64,000 nt of DNA from DASYLJ01 sp036009625 (GCA_036009625.1 DASYLJ010000043.1:1-64000); one strand, 5' to 3'. Positions 17,501 through 27,305 are shown, counted from the first letter of the stretch. Notes: generated by a model not told the origin, from the letters alone. Made by a program: numbers and translations.

Positions 17501-18419
17501 CCGCTGGGCACGGCTCGCCGAGCGCCGCGCGACGGCGTTGCTCGGCGCGTTGCAGACGCCGTCGGCGCGCGTGCTCGACGCCCTCGGCGGCTTCCCGCTC
17601 GAGGCCGCGTCGGGGGCGGCACCGTGCGACGTCGTCATCGACCCCGCGCGACCCGAGCAGCCCGACGACCACGGCGCGCGCCTGCGCGCGATGATCGCCG
17701 ACTGCGCACCCGACGGAACGCTGGCGCTGGTGGCGTGCGGCGGCCCCGCGCAGCCCGCCAGTCCGTGTGGTCCGCGCTCGCTCGGTGCGACGCGCGCCAT
17801 CCTCGACGCGCACGGCTTCACGGTGGCGTTGCTGCCGTTCGACGTCCTCGGTCCGTGTGCGCCCTTGCGACTCGGCCTGGGGGTACGTCGCGAGCGCGTG
17901 CTCGCCGAGCTCGACGCACACCTCGCCGCATCCTCGGTGCGTCGGGCCGCACGTCTGGTCGAGGCGCATCTCGTCGCAGGCCTTGCGCCGGAGGAGACGG
18001 GCCGGGTGCTCGTGGTGGGGACCCGGGGCAGGGTGCCGTTGCTGCCAGTGCCCGATCGCGCGGTGTTCGCAGCCGGCATGCTGCCGCTCCTGCACGACGA
18101 TGCGGTGATGCGTTGGCTCGCGTTCGTCGACACCGAGCTGCTGTCGCCGGTGGGGGCCGGCATCGGTCTCCTGGCGGCGATGCGTGACGTCGACGGGACG
18201 GCGGCGCAGACGTTGCTGCAGGCCCGCGGCCGCTGGTGGGCGCGCGACCTCGAGGTGCAGCGGCTGGTCGAGGCGTCGGCGCACCGGCTCGCGTGCCGGA
18301 CCATCGCCGCCCTCGACGACCCGGTCGCGGCCACGCTCGAGTACGAGCTGGTGTCGGCCATGAACGCGCTCGCCAACCGTTGGCTCGCCGACGAGCTGCC
18401 GCCGTGCAACGTCCGCTGA
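17493..18419 (+). CDS. Hypothetical protein of the glycan operon
   Basis: A 308-residue protein I do not recognise. Residues 45-90 (CDVVIDPARP through GTLALVACGG) have the spacing of the C-terminal part of a methyltransferase-like Rossmann fold, but the SAM-binding glycine motif is absent, so it may be a degenerate methyltransferase. The C-terminal half is helical by composition, Ala/Leu/Arg rich, with no predicted membrane segment. Its start overlaps the stop of the GH-like gene by 8 bases and its end overlaps the glycosyltransferase start by 16, so it is certainly translated as part of the operon. Confidence 0.65.
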   Translation: MSSRWARLAERRATALLGALQTPSARVLDALGGFPLEAASGAAPCDVVIDPARPEQPDDHGARLRAMIADCAPDGTLALVACGGPAQPASPCGPRSLGATRAILDAHGFTVALLPFDVLGPCAPLRLGLGVRRERVLAELDAHLAASSVRRAARLVEAHLVAGLAPEETGRVLVVGTRGRVPLLPVPDRAVFAAGMLPLLHDDAVMRWLAFVDTELLSPVGAGIGLLAAMRDVDGTAAQTLLQARGRWWARDLEVQRLVEASAHRLACRTIAALDDPVAATLEYELVSAMNALANRWLADELPPCNVR

Positions 18420-20068
18420 TCTTCGTCTCGTGCGGCGCCCCGGTGGTGCCGCTGCTGGCGGGGCTCGCGACCCGCTACGTCCTCGTCGTCCCTGATGGTG
18501 GCATCGCCGAGCAACTCCGCGCTGGTGGCATCGATGCCGTGCCGTGGCAGCAGTTCACCGATCCGGCACGCGTCGCCGCGATCCGGGAGCGTGCGCCCCG
18601 CCTGCCCGATGCTTTGCTGGCGCGACTCGATGCCGCCGACGTCGGATGGGGGTTCGCGGGGCGCGGTCGCGGCGAAGCATGCCGGAATGCCATACGCGAG
18701 GTTCTCGAGCGCACGTTGGCGACGCAGCTGCTGGTCGGCGAGATCGGCCGCTCGCTCGCCGCCACCGGACGACTGGCGGCCGTCGTGCTGCACGAGGACG
18801 TTACGCCACCGGCGCGCGCGCTGCTCGCGGCGACGCGTGACGCCGGTGTGCCGAGCCTGCATCTGCCCCACGGTGTGTATGCGCGCGAACGGCTCGTCGG
18901 TGCCGACGTCCATGGCACGTTGCACGCCGACGTCGTCGCGGTGGGCGGCTGCATGCAGCGCGAGTGGTTCCTGTCGCGCGGGGTCGCGGCGGATCGCATC
19001 GTCGTCACCGGCAACCCGGCGTGGGATCGGTTGTGCATGCTGTCGCGCCACGACGCGCCGCCGATCGGCCTGCCGCCCGGTCCGGTGGTGACGGTCGCGG
19101 CGTCGTGGATCGGAGCCGACTCGGCGCATCGCCAGCACGTCGAGGCCCTGCACGACGCCATGATGGCGGCGGCCCTCGACGGCGTGGCGCGCCTGCGCGC
19201 GACGGTGCCGTCGCTGCGTCTCGTGCTGCGGCCGCATCCGAGTGCGCCGGCGTCGAGCGATGCGAGCCTGATGACGCGCGCGGCGGCGGCGGGTGCGGTG
19301 CCCGATCGTATCGAGCGGGGCGACGGGGTGGCGTTGCTCGCGCGCAGCGACGCGCTCGTCACGCTGCCGTCCACGCTCGCCATCGAGGCGATCCTGCTGG
19401 GCACGCCCGTCGTCGCGCCGGGCTTCGCCTACGACGGCGACGCCGTCCGTTCTGCCGATCGGGACGGGGCATCCGTCGCCGCGGCACTCGAGGCGTCGCT
19501 GGGCGACGTGGGGTCGTCCGCGTTCGCGCTGCGGTGTGCGACCTTCGCGACGCGCTACAACGGTCCGTCGGACGGTGGGGCGGGCGAGCGCGTGCTGGCG
19601 CTCATCGACGCCCTCGCCGCGCGCGCGGTGCGGCCCGGCCCGGTCGATGCGCTCGCGCCGGCGCGTGCCCTCGCCGCGGGCGGTCATTGGGACGAGGTCG
19701 TGGCCGCCCTTCAGGACGACGTGCGTCCGGACGCGCTGGCGCTTTGTGCGGAGGCGCTCGCGCGGCTCGGCCGACCCACCGAGGCGGAGCCGTGCTTCCG
19801 GCGCGCCGTAGCCGCCGGGGCCGGGGCCGAGGCTCGGGCCGGGCTCGGGCTGCTGCTGCTCGAGCGCGGTGCGCACGCCGAGGCCGAGGCGGTGCTGGCA
19901 CAGGCGGCCGACATCGACCCCTCGTCCGATCTCGCCTGGTGCGGCCTGGGCGTGCTGGCGGCATTGCGCGGCGATCGCGACGGGGCGGTGCCGCTGCTGC
20001 GTCGCGCCCTGGCGATAAACCCAGCGAATCCCGACGCCCGCGGGGCGCTCGACGCGCTCGCCGGGTAA
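18404..20068 (+). CDS. Capsule-type GT-B glycosyltransferase with C-terminal TPR repeats
   Basis: Protein of 554 residues. The GTG at 18404 was chosen because the first beta strand (PLIFVSCGAPVVPLL) follows at once; the sequence upstream is an Arg-rich out-of-frame shadow. The core resembles CDP-glycerol/capsule polysaccharide transferases: PSLHLPHGVYARE, RLVLRPHPSAP, LVTLPSTLAIEAILLGTPVVAPG. From about residue 425 on there are TPR-like repeats (EALARLGRPTEAEPCFRRAVAAGAG and following). The gene at 27306-28640 encodes a related core without TPRs. It ends the operon with TAA, and a 53-base gap follows. Substrate unknown. Confidence 0.68.
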   Translation: MQRPLIFVSCGAPVVPLLAGLATRYVLVVPDGGIAEQLRAGGIDAVPWQQFTDPARVAAIRERAPRLPDALLARLDAADVGWGFAGRGRGEACRNAIREVLERTLATQLLVGEIGRSLAATGRLAAVVLHEDVTPPARALLAATRDAGVPSLHLPHGVYARERLVGADVHGTLHADVVAVGGCMQREWFLSRGVAADRIVVTGNPAWDRLCMLSRHDAPPIGLPPGPVVTVAASWIGADSAHRQHVEALHDAMMAAALDGVARLRATVPSLRLVLRPHPSAPASSDASLMTRAAAAGAVPDRIERGDGVALLARSDALVTLPSTLAIEAILLGTPVVAPGFAYDGDAVRSADRDGASVAAALEASLGDVGSSAFALRCATFATRYNGPSDGGAGERVLALIDALAARAVRPGPVDALAPARALAAGGHWDEVVAALQDDVRPDALALCAEALARLGRPTEAEPCFRRAVAAGAGAEARAGLGLLLLERGAHAEAEAVLAQAADIDPSSDLAWCGLGVLAALRGDRDGAVPLLRRALAINPANPDARGALDALAG

Positions 20069-20121
20069 CAATTTTCGAGATTCCCGAGGGCGACCTTCCG
20101 TGCCACAACCAGGCCCGCGGC

Positions 20122-23100
20122 ATGGGACGATTCGAACGCACGGAACCGGTCCTGCTGCGCGTGGCGATCATCGTCTCGATGGCGCTGGTCTTCTGGATCG
20201 ACGTCATCACGCCGCTCGGAGTGGCGGAGTGGGTCTTCTACATGGCGCCGATGGCGCTCTCGCTCTTCGTCTGGCGAGCGTGGATCCCGCTCCTGGTCGC
20301 CGCCGTCAGCTCCCTCCTGATCTGGGCGGGTGTTCTCCTGTCGCCGCCGGTGGTGACCGGGTTCCCCGAGCAGATCGCGGTCGTCAACCGTACGATCGGC
20401 GTGCTGGCGCTCTGGGGCGTGGCGTTCATCGCCTGGCAGTTCATTCGAACGCGGCGCGCGGCGCGCGAGCGCGACTGGCTGCGCGAGGGACTGACGCAGG
20501 TCGCGACGCGGCTGCAGGGCGAGCAGGCACTCGACGATCTCGCCACCGCCGTCGTCGGCTGCCTGTGCGAGTATCTCGACGTCCCGGTCGGGGCGCTGCA
20601 CGTCGTCGACGCCGAGGGGAAGTTCCGTCGCGAGGGCACCTACGCGCTCGCAGACGACGCCGGCGGACCGAAGGTCGTATCGCCAGGGGAGGGGCTCATC
20701 GGCGAGGTCGCGCGCACGCGCCGCCTGGTGCGCATGGAGGACGTCCCGGAGGGATATCTCGCGGTGACGTCGGCGCTCGGACGGGCGAAGCCGCGTCACG
20801 TCGTGGTGGCGCCGCTCACCGCCGACGGTGACGTCATCGGTGTCGTCGAGCTCGGCTTCTTCCACGCCGTCGAACGAGCCGATCTCGATCTGATCGCCGC
20901 CACGGCCGAGCAGATCGGCGTCGCGCTGCGCTCGGTGCACTATCGCCGTCGGCTCGAGACGCTGCTGCTGGAGACGCAGCGTCAGGCCGAGCGCATGCAG
21001 GTGCAGCAGGAGGAGCTGCGCGTCGTCAACGAGGAGCTCGAGGAGCAGAGCCGTGCGTTGCGCGACTCGCAGGCGCGGCTCGAGGCGCAGCAGGCCGAGC
21101 TCGAGCAGACGAACGTGCAGCTCGAGGAGCAAGCGGAGGCGCTCGAGCGCCAGCGCGACGACCTGGCGCGGGCGCAGGGGCACCTGGTGGAGAAGGCCAA
21201 CGACCTCGGGCGGGCGAGCCGCTACAAGTCCGAGTTCCTGGCCAACATGAGCCACGAGCTGCGTACCCCGCTCAACAGCGCGCTCATCCTCTCGAAGCTC
21301 CTCGCCGACAACAAGCACGGCAATCTGACGGCGGAGCAGGTGGAGTGGGCGGCGTCGATCTACGCCGCCGGCAACGACCTGCTCATGTTGATCAACGACA
21401 TCCTCGACCTGTCGCGCATCGAGGCAGGCCGGATGGAGCTGGCGCCGGACGCACTCGAGGTGGCGGCGCTGTGCGAGACGCTCCGCCGCACGTTCGTGCC
21501 GTTGGCTCGCGAGCGGAAGATCGGCCTCACGATCACCGTCGCCGACGACATGCCGCCGACGCTCACGACGGACCCGCTGCGGCTGCAGCAGATCCTGCGC
21601 AACCTGCTCGGCAACGCGATCAAGTTCACCGAGCGCGGCGAGGTGGCGCTCGACGTCGGTCCGCGCCCGGGCGGCATGGTGGCGTTCGCGGTGCGCGACA
21701 CCGGCATCGGCATCCCGTCGGAGCAGCACGAGAGCATCTTCGAGGCCTTCCGCCAGATGGAGGGCGTCGGCAACCGGCCGGCGGGCGGCACCGGCCTCGG
21801 GCTCACGATCTCGCGCGAGCTGGCGCGACGGCTCGGTGGCGACATCCGGGTCACGAGCGCGTCCGGGCAGGGCAGCACCTTCACGCTCACCGTTCCGGCC
21901 GAGCTCGTGACCGATGCGGCGGCGCCATCGACACCGACACCGACACCGACGCCGTCGCCGGCCGCCGTGGGACGCGCCGTCATCACGCCGCAACCCGTGC
22001 CCACGGTGGCCGCCGACGACGATCGCTGTGGCCTGCGCCCCGGCGAGCGCAGCCTGCTGGTCATCGAGGATGACCGTCGCTTCGCGCGCATCCTCTATGA
22101 CCTCGCGCACGAGCTCGGCTATCGCTGCGTCCTGGCGCCGACCGCTGCCGAAGGCCTGGCGCTGGCGACGCAGTACGTGCCGAGCGCCATCGTCCTCGAC
22201 ATGCATCTGCCGGATCACTCCGGCCTCGCCGTGCTCGAGGAGTTGAAGCGCACGCCCACGGTCCGTCACGTGCCGGTGCACGTCGTCTCCGTCGCCGACT
22301 ACGCGCAGCAGGCGCTCGAGATGGGAGCCGTCGGCTACCTGCAGAAGCCGCTGCGGCGCGAGGATATCGAGGCGGTGCTGCGCACGCTCGAGCGCCGCAT
22401 CGAGCCCGGGATGCGTCGCGTGCTGGTAGTGGAGGACGTCGCCACGCAGCGCCAGCACATGGAGACGCTGCTGCGCAGCGACGGCGTCGAGGTGCTGTCG
22501 GTGGGGACCGGCGCCGAGGCGCTGGCCACGCTCGCCAGCACCAGCATCGACTGCATGGTGCTCGATCTGTCGCTCCCCGACACCTCGGGCCTCGATCTGC
22601 TCGAGCGCATGGCCGCCGACGACGGCTGCGCGTTTCCGCCCGTCATCGTCTACACCGGTCGCTCGCTCGACCGCGACGAGGAGCAGCGCCTGCGGCGTTT
22701 CGCCAGCTCGATCGTCATCAAGGGGGCGCGCTCGCCCGAGCGTCTGCTCGACGAGGTGACGCTGTTCCTCCACCAGGTCGAGTCGCGCCTGCCGCAGGAG
22801 CAGCAGCGCATCCTGCGCGAGGTCCGCAGCCGCGAGGCCTTCCTCGACGGCCGACGTCTGCTGCTGGTGGAGGACGACGTCCGCAACGTCTTCGCGCTCA
22901 CCAGCGTGCTCGAGCAGAAGGGGGCGCGGCTCGAGATCGCACGCAACGGCCGTGAGGCGTTGACGGCGCTGGAACGTGCCGGCGGTGACGGGTCGGCCCC
23001 GATCGAGCTGGTGCTGATGGACGTGATGATGCCGGAGATGGACGGCATCACGGCGATGCGGGAGATCCGCCGTCGTCCCGAGTGGCGCAAGCTGCCGGTG

Positions 23101-23232
23101 ATCGCGCTCACCGCCATGGCGATGGCGGACGATCGCGACAAGTGCCTCGCCGCGGGGGCGAACGACTACATCACCAAGCCGATCGACGTCGACAAGCTGC
23201 TGTCGCTGATCAAGGTGTGGCTGCCGAAGTGA
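20122..23232 (+). CDS. Membrane hybrid histidine kinase with GAF and three receiver domains
   Basis: A 1036-residue sensor. Order: about four membrane helices (residues 11-107), a GAF domain (about 120-280), a long coiled coil rich in Glu/Gln/Arg (about 285-365), HisKA with H378 in NMSHELRTPLNS, HATPase with NLLGNAIKFTE, DTGIGIP and GGTGLGLTIS, a Thr-Pro repeat linker, then three receivers with phospho-acceptors D693, D815 and D967 (VLMDVMMPEMDG). It stands 53 bases after the glycan operon with no strong ribosome site, and ends in a GTGA overlap with cheR. The triple output is typical of phosphorelays where only one receiver faces the kinase. Confidence 0.85.
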   Translation: MGRFERTEPVLLRVAIIVSMALVFWIDVITPLGVAEWVFYMAPMALSLFVWRAWIPLLVAAVSSLLIWAGVLLSPPVVTGFPEQIAVVNRTIGVLALWGVAFIAWQFIRTRRAARERDWLREGLTQVATRLQGEQALDDLATAVVGCLCEYLDVPVGALHVVDAEGKFRREGTYALADDAGGPKVVSPGEGLIGEVARTRRLVRMEDVPEGYLAVTSALGRAKPRHVVVAPLTADGDVIGVVELGFFHAVERADLDLIAATAEQIGVALRSVHYRRRLETLLLETQRQAERMQVQQEELRVVNEELEEQSRALRDSQARLEAQQAELEQTNVQLEEQAEALERQRDDLARAQGHLVEKANDLGRASRYKSEFLANMSHELRTPLNSALILSKLLADNKHGNLTAEQVEWAASIYAAGNDLLMLINDILDLSRIEAGRMELAPDALEVAALCETLRRTFVPLARERKIGLTITVADDMPPTLTTDPLRLQQILRNLLGNAIKFTERGEVALDVGPRPGGMVAFAVRDTGIGIPSEQHESIFEAFRQMEGVGNRPAGGTGLGLTISRELARRLGGDIRVTSASGQGSTFTLTVPAELVTDAAAPSTPTPTPTPSPAAVGRAVITPQPVPTVAADDDRCGLRPGERSLLVIEDDRRFARILYDLAHELGYRCVLAPTAAEGLALATQYVPSAIVLDMHLPDHSGLAVLEELKRTPTVRHVPVHVVSVADYAQQALEMGAVGYLQKPLRREDIEAVLRTLERRIEPGMRRVLVVEDVATQRQHMETLLRSDGVEVLSVGTGAEALATLASTSIDCMVLDLSLPDTSGLDLLERMAADDGCAFPPVIVYTGRSLDRDEEQRLRRFASSIVIKGARSPERLLDEVTLFLHQVESRLPQEQQRILREVRSREAFLDGRRLLLVEDDVRNVFALTSVLEQKGARLEIARNGREALTALERAGGDGSAPIELVLMDVMMPEMDGITAMREIRRRPEWRKLPVIALTAMAMADDRDKCLAAGANDYITKPIDVDKLLSLIKVWLPK

Positions 23233-24053
23233 CGTCGATGGCGACGGTCCCGGACATCGAGCTCGAGCTGCTCCTCGAAGCGATCTACCGTCACTATCAC
23301 TACGACTTCCGGCGCTACGCGACCGCCTCGCTCAAGCGCCGACTCGGGGACGCCGTGCGTCGCTTCGACTGCAGCTCGCTGTCGGGTCTGCAGGAACGCG
23401 TCCTGCGCGACGCCGAGCTGTTTCGCGCACTGCTCGGCTATCTGACGGTGCAGGTGAGCGACATGTTCCGCGACCCGCCGTTCCATGCAGCACTCCGCCG
23501 CCACGTCGTGCCCTACCTGCGCACGTATCCGTCGATCCGGGTGTGGGTGGCAGGCTGCAGCACCGGCGAGGAGGTCTACTCGCTGGCCATCCTGCTGCGC
23601 GAGGAGGGACTGCTCGACCGCAGCCTGCTCTATGCCACCGACATCAATCCCGATGCGCTACGCGCGGCGGAGGCGGGTGTCTACGGGCTCGACCGCATGG
23701 CGCAGTTCAGCGAGGCCTATCTCGCCGCCGGCGGGACGGGCTCCCTGGCGGACTACTACACGGCGGGATACGACTCGGCCGTGCTCGACAAGACGCTGCG
23801 AGCCAACGTCGTGTTCGCGGACCACAGTCTGACGACCGACGCCGTCTTCGCGGAGGTGCAGCTCGTGACCTGCCGCAACGTCCTCATCTACTTCGACCAG
23901 TCGCTGCAGGAGCAGGCGCTCGGCCTCCTGCGCGACGCGCTCTGCCACAAGGGGTTCCTCGGCCTGGGCGCGAAGGAGACGCTGCGCTTCTCGGCGCACG
24001 CGGCCGCCTTCGAGGAGACGGCGCGCGTCGAGCGCATCTACCAGAAGCGATGA
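23229..24053 (+). CDS. CheR-type glutamate methyltransferase
   Basis: A 274-residue CheR: N-terminal helical domain (LLLEAIYRHYHYDFRRYATASLKRRLGDAV), SAM site WVAGCSTGEEVYSLAI, and CRNVLIYFD near the end. In chemosensory systems CheR methylates receptor glutamates with SAM. GTG 23229 overlaps the kinase stop (GTGA); ATG 23238 is the alternative and would remove three residues. No methyl-accepting receptor is encoded in the window, so the coiled coil of the adjacent hybrid kinase is a possible substrate (inference). Confidence 0.83.
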   Translation: MTSMATVPDIELELLLEAIYRHYHYDFRRYATASLKRRLGDAVRRFDCSSLSGLQERVLRDAELFRALLGYLTVQVSDMFRDPPFHAALRRHVVPYLRTYPSIRVWVAGCSTGEEVYSLAILLREEGLLDRSLLYATDINPDALRAAEAGVYGLDRMAQFSEAYLAAGGTGSLADYYTAGYDSAVLDKTLRANVVFADHSLTTDAVFAEVQLVTCRNVLIYFDQSLQEQALGLLRDALCHKGFLGLGAKETLRFSAHAAAFEETARVERIYQKR

Positions 24054-24646
24054 CGGTGACGAGCGAACGAACGGCGCTGGTGGACGCGGTCGTCGTCGGT
24101 GGATCGGCGGGGGCCATCGATGCGCTCGGCGGGCTCCTCGGTGCGTTGCCCGCCGACTTCGCGCTGCCCGTCGTGGTCGTCGTGCACCTGCCGCGCCAGC
24201 ATCCGAGCCTGCTTGCCGAGGCCGTGGCACACCGCTGCCGCCTGCCGGTGCACGAGGTCGAGGACAAGGAGCCGCTCGGCGGCGGCGTCGTGTACGTGGC
24301 GCCGCCCGACTACCACCTCCTCGTCGACGTGGGGCCGTCATTCGCGCTCTCGGTGGAGGCGGCCGTCAACTACTCGATCCCGTCGATCGACGTGCTCTTC
24401 GAGTCCGCCGCCGATGTGTTCGGCGCGCGCGTCGCCGGCGTGGTGCTCACCGGCGCCAACGACGACGGCGCGCGCGGGCTCGCGGCCATCGCCGCCGCGG
24501 GCGGCCCGGTGTTCGTCCAGGATCCCGACGAGGCGAGCGTGCCACAGATGCCGGCGGCGGCGCAGGCGGCATGCCCGCAGGCCACCGTCGCCACGGTCCG
24601 GGACATCGGCCATGCGCTGATGGCGTTGTCGGGGCAGGGCGCATGA
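24050..24646 (+). CDS. CheB-type methylesterase lacking its own receiver
   Basis: A 198-residue CheB catalytic domain with the triad visible: S19 in VVGGSAG, H46 in VVVVHLP, D139 in GANDDGARGL. Classical CheB has an N-terminal receiver that controls it; that domain is absent, so control must come from partners, probably the receivers of the flanking kinases. It is coupled by ATGA to cheR and to the next gene. The operon resembles CheB/CheR/histidine-kinase modules tied to stress or regulation rather than to flagellar taxis. Confidence 0.82.
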   Translation: MTVTSERTALVDAVVVGGSAGAIDALGGLLGALPADFALPVVVVVHLPRQHPSLLAEAVAHRCRLPVHEVEDKEPLGGGVVYVAPPDYHLLVDVGPSFALSVEAAVNYSIPSIDVLFESAADVFGARVAGVVLTGANDDGARGLAAIAAAGGPVFVQDPDEASVPQMPAAAQAACPQATVATVRDIGHALMALSGQGA

Positions 24647-26175
24647 CGCCGAAGCCGAAGATCCTGCTGGTCGACGACCGGCCGGCGAATCTGACGACGC
24701 TGGTCGCGGTCCTGGCGCAGGACGATCGCGAGTTGTTGCAGGCGCACTCCGGCCCGGAGGCGCTCGAGCTCTTGCTGACCGACGACATCGCGCTGGCGCT
24801 GATCGACATCGAGATGCCGGGGATGGACGGTGTCGAGCTGGCCGAGCTCATGCGCGGCACCGAGCGCACCCGGGCCATCCCGATCATCTTCGTCACCGCG
24901 GTGCTCCACGATCAGGCGCGCATGTTCAACGGCTACGAGGCGGGCGCCGTCGACTTCCTGTTCAAGCCCGTCGATGCCCGTATCCTGCGCAGCAAGGTGG
25001 AGGTGTTCCTCGAGCTGCATCGTCAGCGCCGCCAGCTGGTGGAGCGCATCGCCGAGCTCGAAGCGGCGGAGGAGCGGCTGCGCGAGGCCGATCGCCGCAA
25101 GGACGAGTTCCTCGCCGTCCTCTCGCACGAGCTGCGCAACCCGCTGATGCCCATCCGCACCAGCCTCTACGTGCTGGAGCGTACGCCACTCGATGCCGCC
25201 GCGGCGCAGAAGGCCTTCGGCGTCATCCAGCGTCAGACGCATCACCTGACGCGGCTCATCGACGACCTCCTCGACGTGCAGCGCATCACGAGCGGCAAGA
25301 TGGTGTTGCGGTGCGAGCCGGTGGTGCTCGACGCCATCGTGGCGCGCGCCGTCGACGATCACCGCACGGCGTTCGACGTCGCCGGCATCGCGCTCGAGAC
25401 CCGACTCGGGGCCGAGCCGTTGCCGCTGCACGGCGACGCCACACGCCTGGCGCAGATCGTCGGCAACCTGCTCGGCAACGCGGCGAAGTTCACCCCGCGC
25501 GGCGGAACCGTGTCGCTCGCGCTCGCACGCGAGGACGACCTCGCGGTGTTGCGCGTCCAGGACACGGGCACCGGCATCGCCAGCGAGATGATTCCCCACC
25601 TGTTCGAGCCGTTCACGCAGGGCGATCGCACGCTGGATCGCAGCCGTGGTGGGCTCGGCCTCGGCCTGGCGCTGGTGCGCTCGCTGGCGGAGATGCACGG
25701 CGGCAGCGTCGGCGCCCACAGCGACGGGCCGGGACGCGGCGCGGAGTTCGTCGTGCGGCTGCCGCTGCTGGCGACGGGCGTGGCGCTCCCCGCGACGGGT
25801 GAGGGCCGCGTGCCCGCGGCGACGCACCGTCGCGTCCTCGTCGTGGAGGACAACGTCGACGGCGCGGAGGGCCTGCGCGAGCTGATCGTGCTCATGGGGC
25901 ACGAGGTCCGCGTGGCGCACGACGGCGTCGCCGCCATCGCCTGCGCGCAGGCGTTCCGTCCCGACACGGTGCTGTGCGACATCGGTCTGCCCGGCATGGA
26001 CGGCTACGAGGTGGCGCGACGGCTATCGGGCGATCCCGCGCTCGCGGGCACGCGTCTCGTGGCGCTGACCGGCTACGCGCGCCCCGAGGACCGGCGTCGA
26101 GCCCGCGACGCCGGCTTCACCGAGCATCTGTCGAAGCCCCCCGATCTGACGGCGCTCGAGAAGCTGCTGTCGTAG
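24643..26175 (+). CDS. Soluble receiver-kinase-receiver protein
   Basis: A 510-residue cytosolic protein: N-terminal receiver with D55 (ALIDIEMPGMDG), short coiled coil (about 128-150), HisKA with H162 in VLSHELRNPL, HATPase with NLLGNAAKFT, DTGTGIA and GGLGLGLALV, then a second receiver with D446 (LCDIGLPGMDG). No membrane segments. It starts in an ATGA overlap with cheB, so all four proteins are made together. A likely path is membrane kinase to the N-terminal receiver, then onward relay. Confidence 0.85.
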   Translation: MTPKPKILLVDDRPANLTTLVAVLAQDDRELLQAHSGPEALELLLTDDIALALIDIEMPGMDGVELAELMRGTERTRAIPIIFVTAVLHDQARMFNGYEAGAVDFLFKPVDARILRSKVEVFLELHRQRRQLVERIAELEAAEERLREADRRKDEFLAVLSHELRNPLMPIRTSLYVLERTPLDAAAAQKAFGVIQRQTHHLTRLIDDLLDVQRITSGKMVLRCEPVVLDAIVARAVDDHRTAFDVAGIALETRLGAEPLPLHGDATRLAQIVGNLLGNAAKFTPRGGTVSLALAREDDLAVLRVQDTGTGIASEMIPHLFEPFTQGDRTLDRSRGGLGLGLALVRSLAEMHGGSVGAHSDGPGRGAEFVVRLPLLATGVALPATGEGRVPAATHRRVLVVEDNVDGAEGLRELIVLMGHEVRVAHDGVAAIACAQAFRPDTVLCDIGLPGMDGYEVARRLSGDPALAGTRLVALTGYARPEDRRRARDAGFTEHLSKPPDLTALEKLLS

Positions 26176-26179
26176 CGGC

Positions 26180-26647
26180 TCACGGGTCGCGGCGGCCGGC
26201 GGTGATCTTGCCGGTGGATTCGAGCATCGCCCAGCTGGCGTCGGCGAGGTGGTCGATGCCCTGCTCGCGCAGCGCGGCGCACAGCTCCGCCCGCGTCACG
26301 AGCTCGCGTTTCAGCGCCGCGTCGTCGACCGCTCCCGCGTGGACGAGCGGGGTGGCGCTGCCGTCGATCAGCTGCTCGAGCCGGGGATAGTGGAACGTGA
26401 GGCGGGCGACGGCGCCGTTCAGGACGAAGATCGTGAGGACGCCGATCAGGCCACCGGTGATCGAGTTGTCGTTGCCGATCATGGCGTTCTGCAGGACGTT
26501 GCTGACGATCAGGAGGACGACGAGATCGAACGGGGTCAGCTGCCCGACCTGTCGTTTCCCCATCAGACGGAACACGATCAGCAGGAAGAAGTAGCCGACG
26601 GCGGCGCGGATGATCTTCTCCATCACGGGGACTTCGGGAATCCACAT
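26180..26647 (-). CDS. DUF421/YetF-family membrane protein
   Basis: A 155-residue protein with hydrophobic segments at the N terminus (AAVGYFFLLIVFRLMG, DLVVLLIVSNVLQNAMI, GLIGVLTIFVLNGAV) and the family signature KRQVGQLTPFDLVVLLIVSNVLQNAM. The cytosolic C-terminal domain with LELRxxG-like segments follows. The function of the family is poorly known; YetF/YrbG relatives are linked to spore or envelope properties. It starts at a TGATG junction with the membrane protein upstream on the same strand, and converges on the receiver-kinase gene only 4 bases away. Confidence 0.8.
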   Translation of the reverse strand: MWIPEVPVMEKIIRAAVGYFFLLIVFRLMGKRQVGQLTPFDLVVLLIVSNVLQNAMIGNDNSITGGLIGVLTIFVLNGAVARLTFHYPRLEQLIDGSATPLVHAGAVDDAALKRELVTRAELCAALREQGIDHLADASWAMLESTGKITAGRRDP

Positions 26648-27279
26648 CAGGGCACGTCCTCTCTCGGAAGGGTGAGGGGCCGGCGCGCCAACCACAGTCC
26701 GGTGGCGAGCTCGAACAGCCCCTGCGCGGTGAAGTAGAGCACGCCGAACGCGATCGGGCGGTAGGGTTGCTCCGGCCATTCGCCGCCGACGGTGAAGCCC
26801 TGCGCGGCGATCACCTCCGGCGTGATGCCGAAGGGCGGGACAGGGCGGATGATCGTGAGGCTGGCGCCGCCGAGATAGAAGATGACGCTCACCGCCCACG
26901 CGGCCATCAGCGTGTCGAGCTCGCGCTCGTCGGGCAGCGCGCCCAGCAGCAGCGGCAGGCTGCGGTTCAGGGCCAGGACGGCCATGGCCTGCGCCGGCCA
27001 CCACGTATCGAAGCCGGCGGAGAAGGCGAGGGCGAAGATGGCGTAGAAGGCGGTGAGCCCCAGCATCATCGCGATGCGCTGCGGGCGCGTGCCACCACCG
27101 TAGACGGCAAAGGCCATGAAGGCCGCCGAATGGACGACCAGGAACTCGAGCAGCATCACGAGGACGAGGTGCGCCACCATGGTCTCGCCGAAGGTCGTCG
27201 GTGCGATCCAGGTGACGTAGAAGACGCATGCCATCGCGAAGTCGGGCACGGCCGACACGAGCGCGCCGAGCGTACGCAC
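26647..27279 (-). CDS. Polytopic membrane protein of unknown function
   Basis: A 210-residue protein with about five or six hydrophobic helices (for example VPDFAMACVFYVTWIAP, LVLVMLLEFLVVHSAAFMAF, IAMMLGLTAFYAIFALAF). I do not recognise a family. It shares a stop/start junction with the DUF421 gene, so the two may form one membrane unit. A 26-base gap separates it from the glycosyltransferase upstream, so it may belong to the long minus-strand operon. Confidence 0.65.
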   Translation of the reverse strand: MRTLGALVSAVPDFAMACVFYVTWIAPTTFGETMVAHLVLVMLLEFLVVHSAAFMAFAVYGGGTRPQRIAMMLGLTAFYAIFALAFSAGFDTWWPAQAMAVLALNRSLPLLLGALPDERELDTLMAAWAVSVIFYLGGASLTIIRPVPPFGITPEVIAAQGFTVGGEWPEQPYRPIAFGVLYFTAQGLFELATGLWLARRPLTLPREDVP

Positions 27280-27305
27280 GGCTCAGCGGCTCCGTTCGAC
27301 GGTCG

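Noticed and set aside
16505..20071. 1188-residue antisense open frame
   Set aside because: Same reason: shadow of the GH-like, hypothetical and glycosyltransferase genes, no recognisable motifs.
21930..21965. Thr-Pro repeat as a genetic variation site
   Set aside because: It is short and lies in a linker between domains; no reason to think it is variable.
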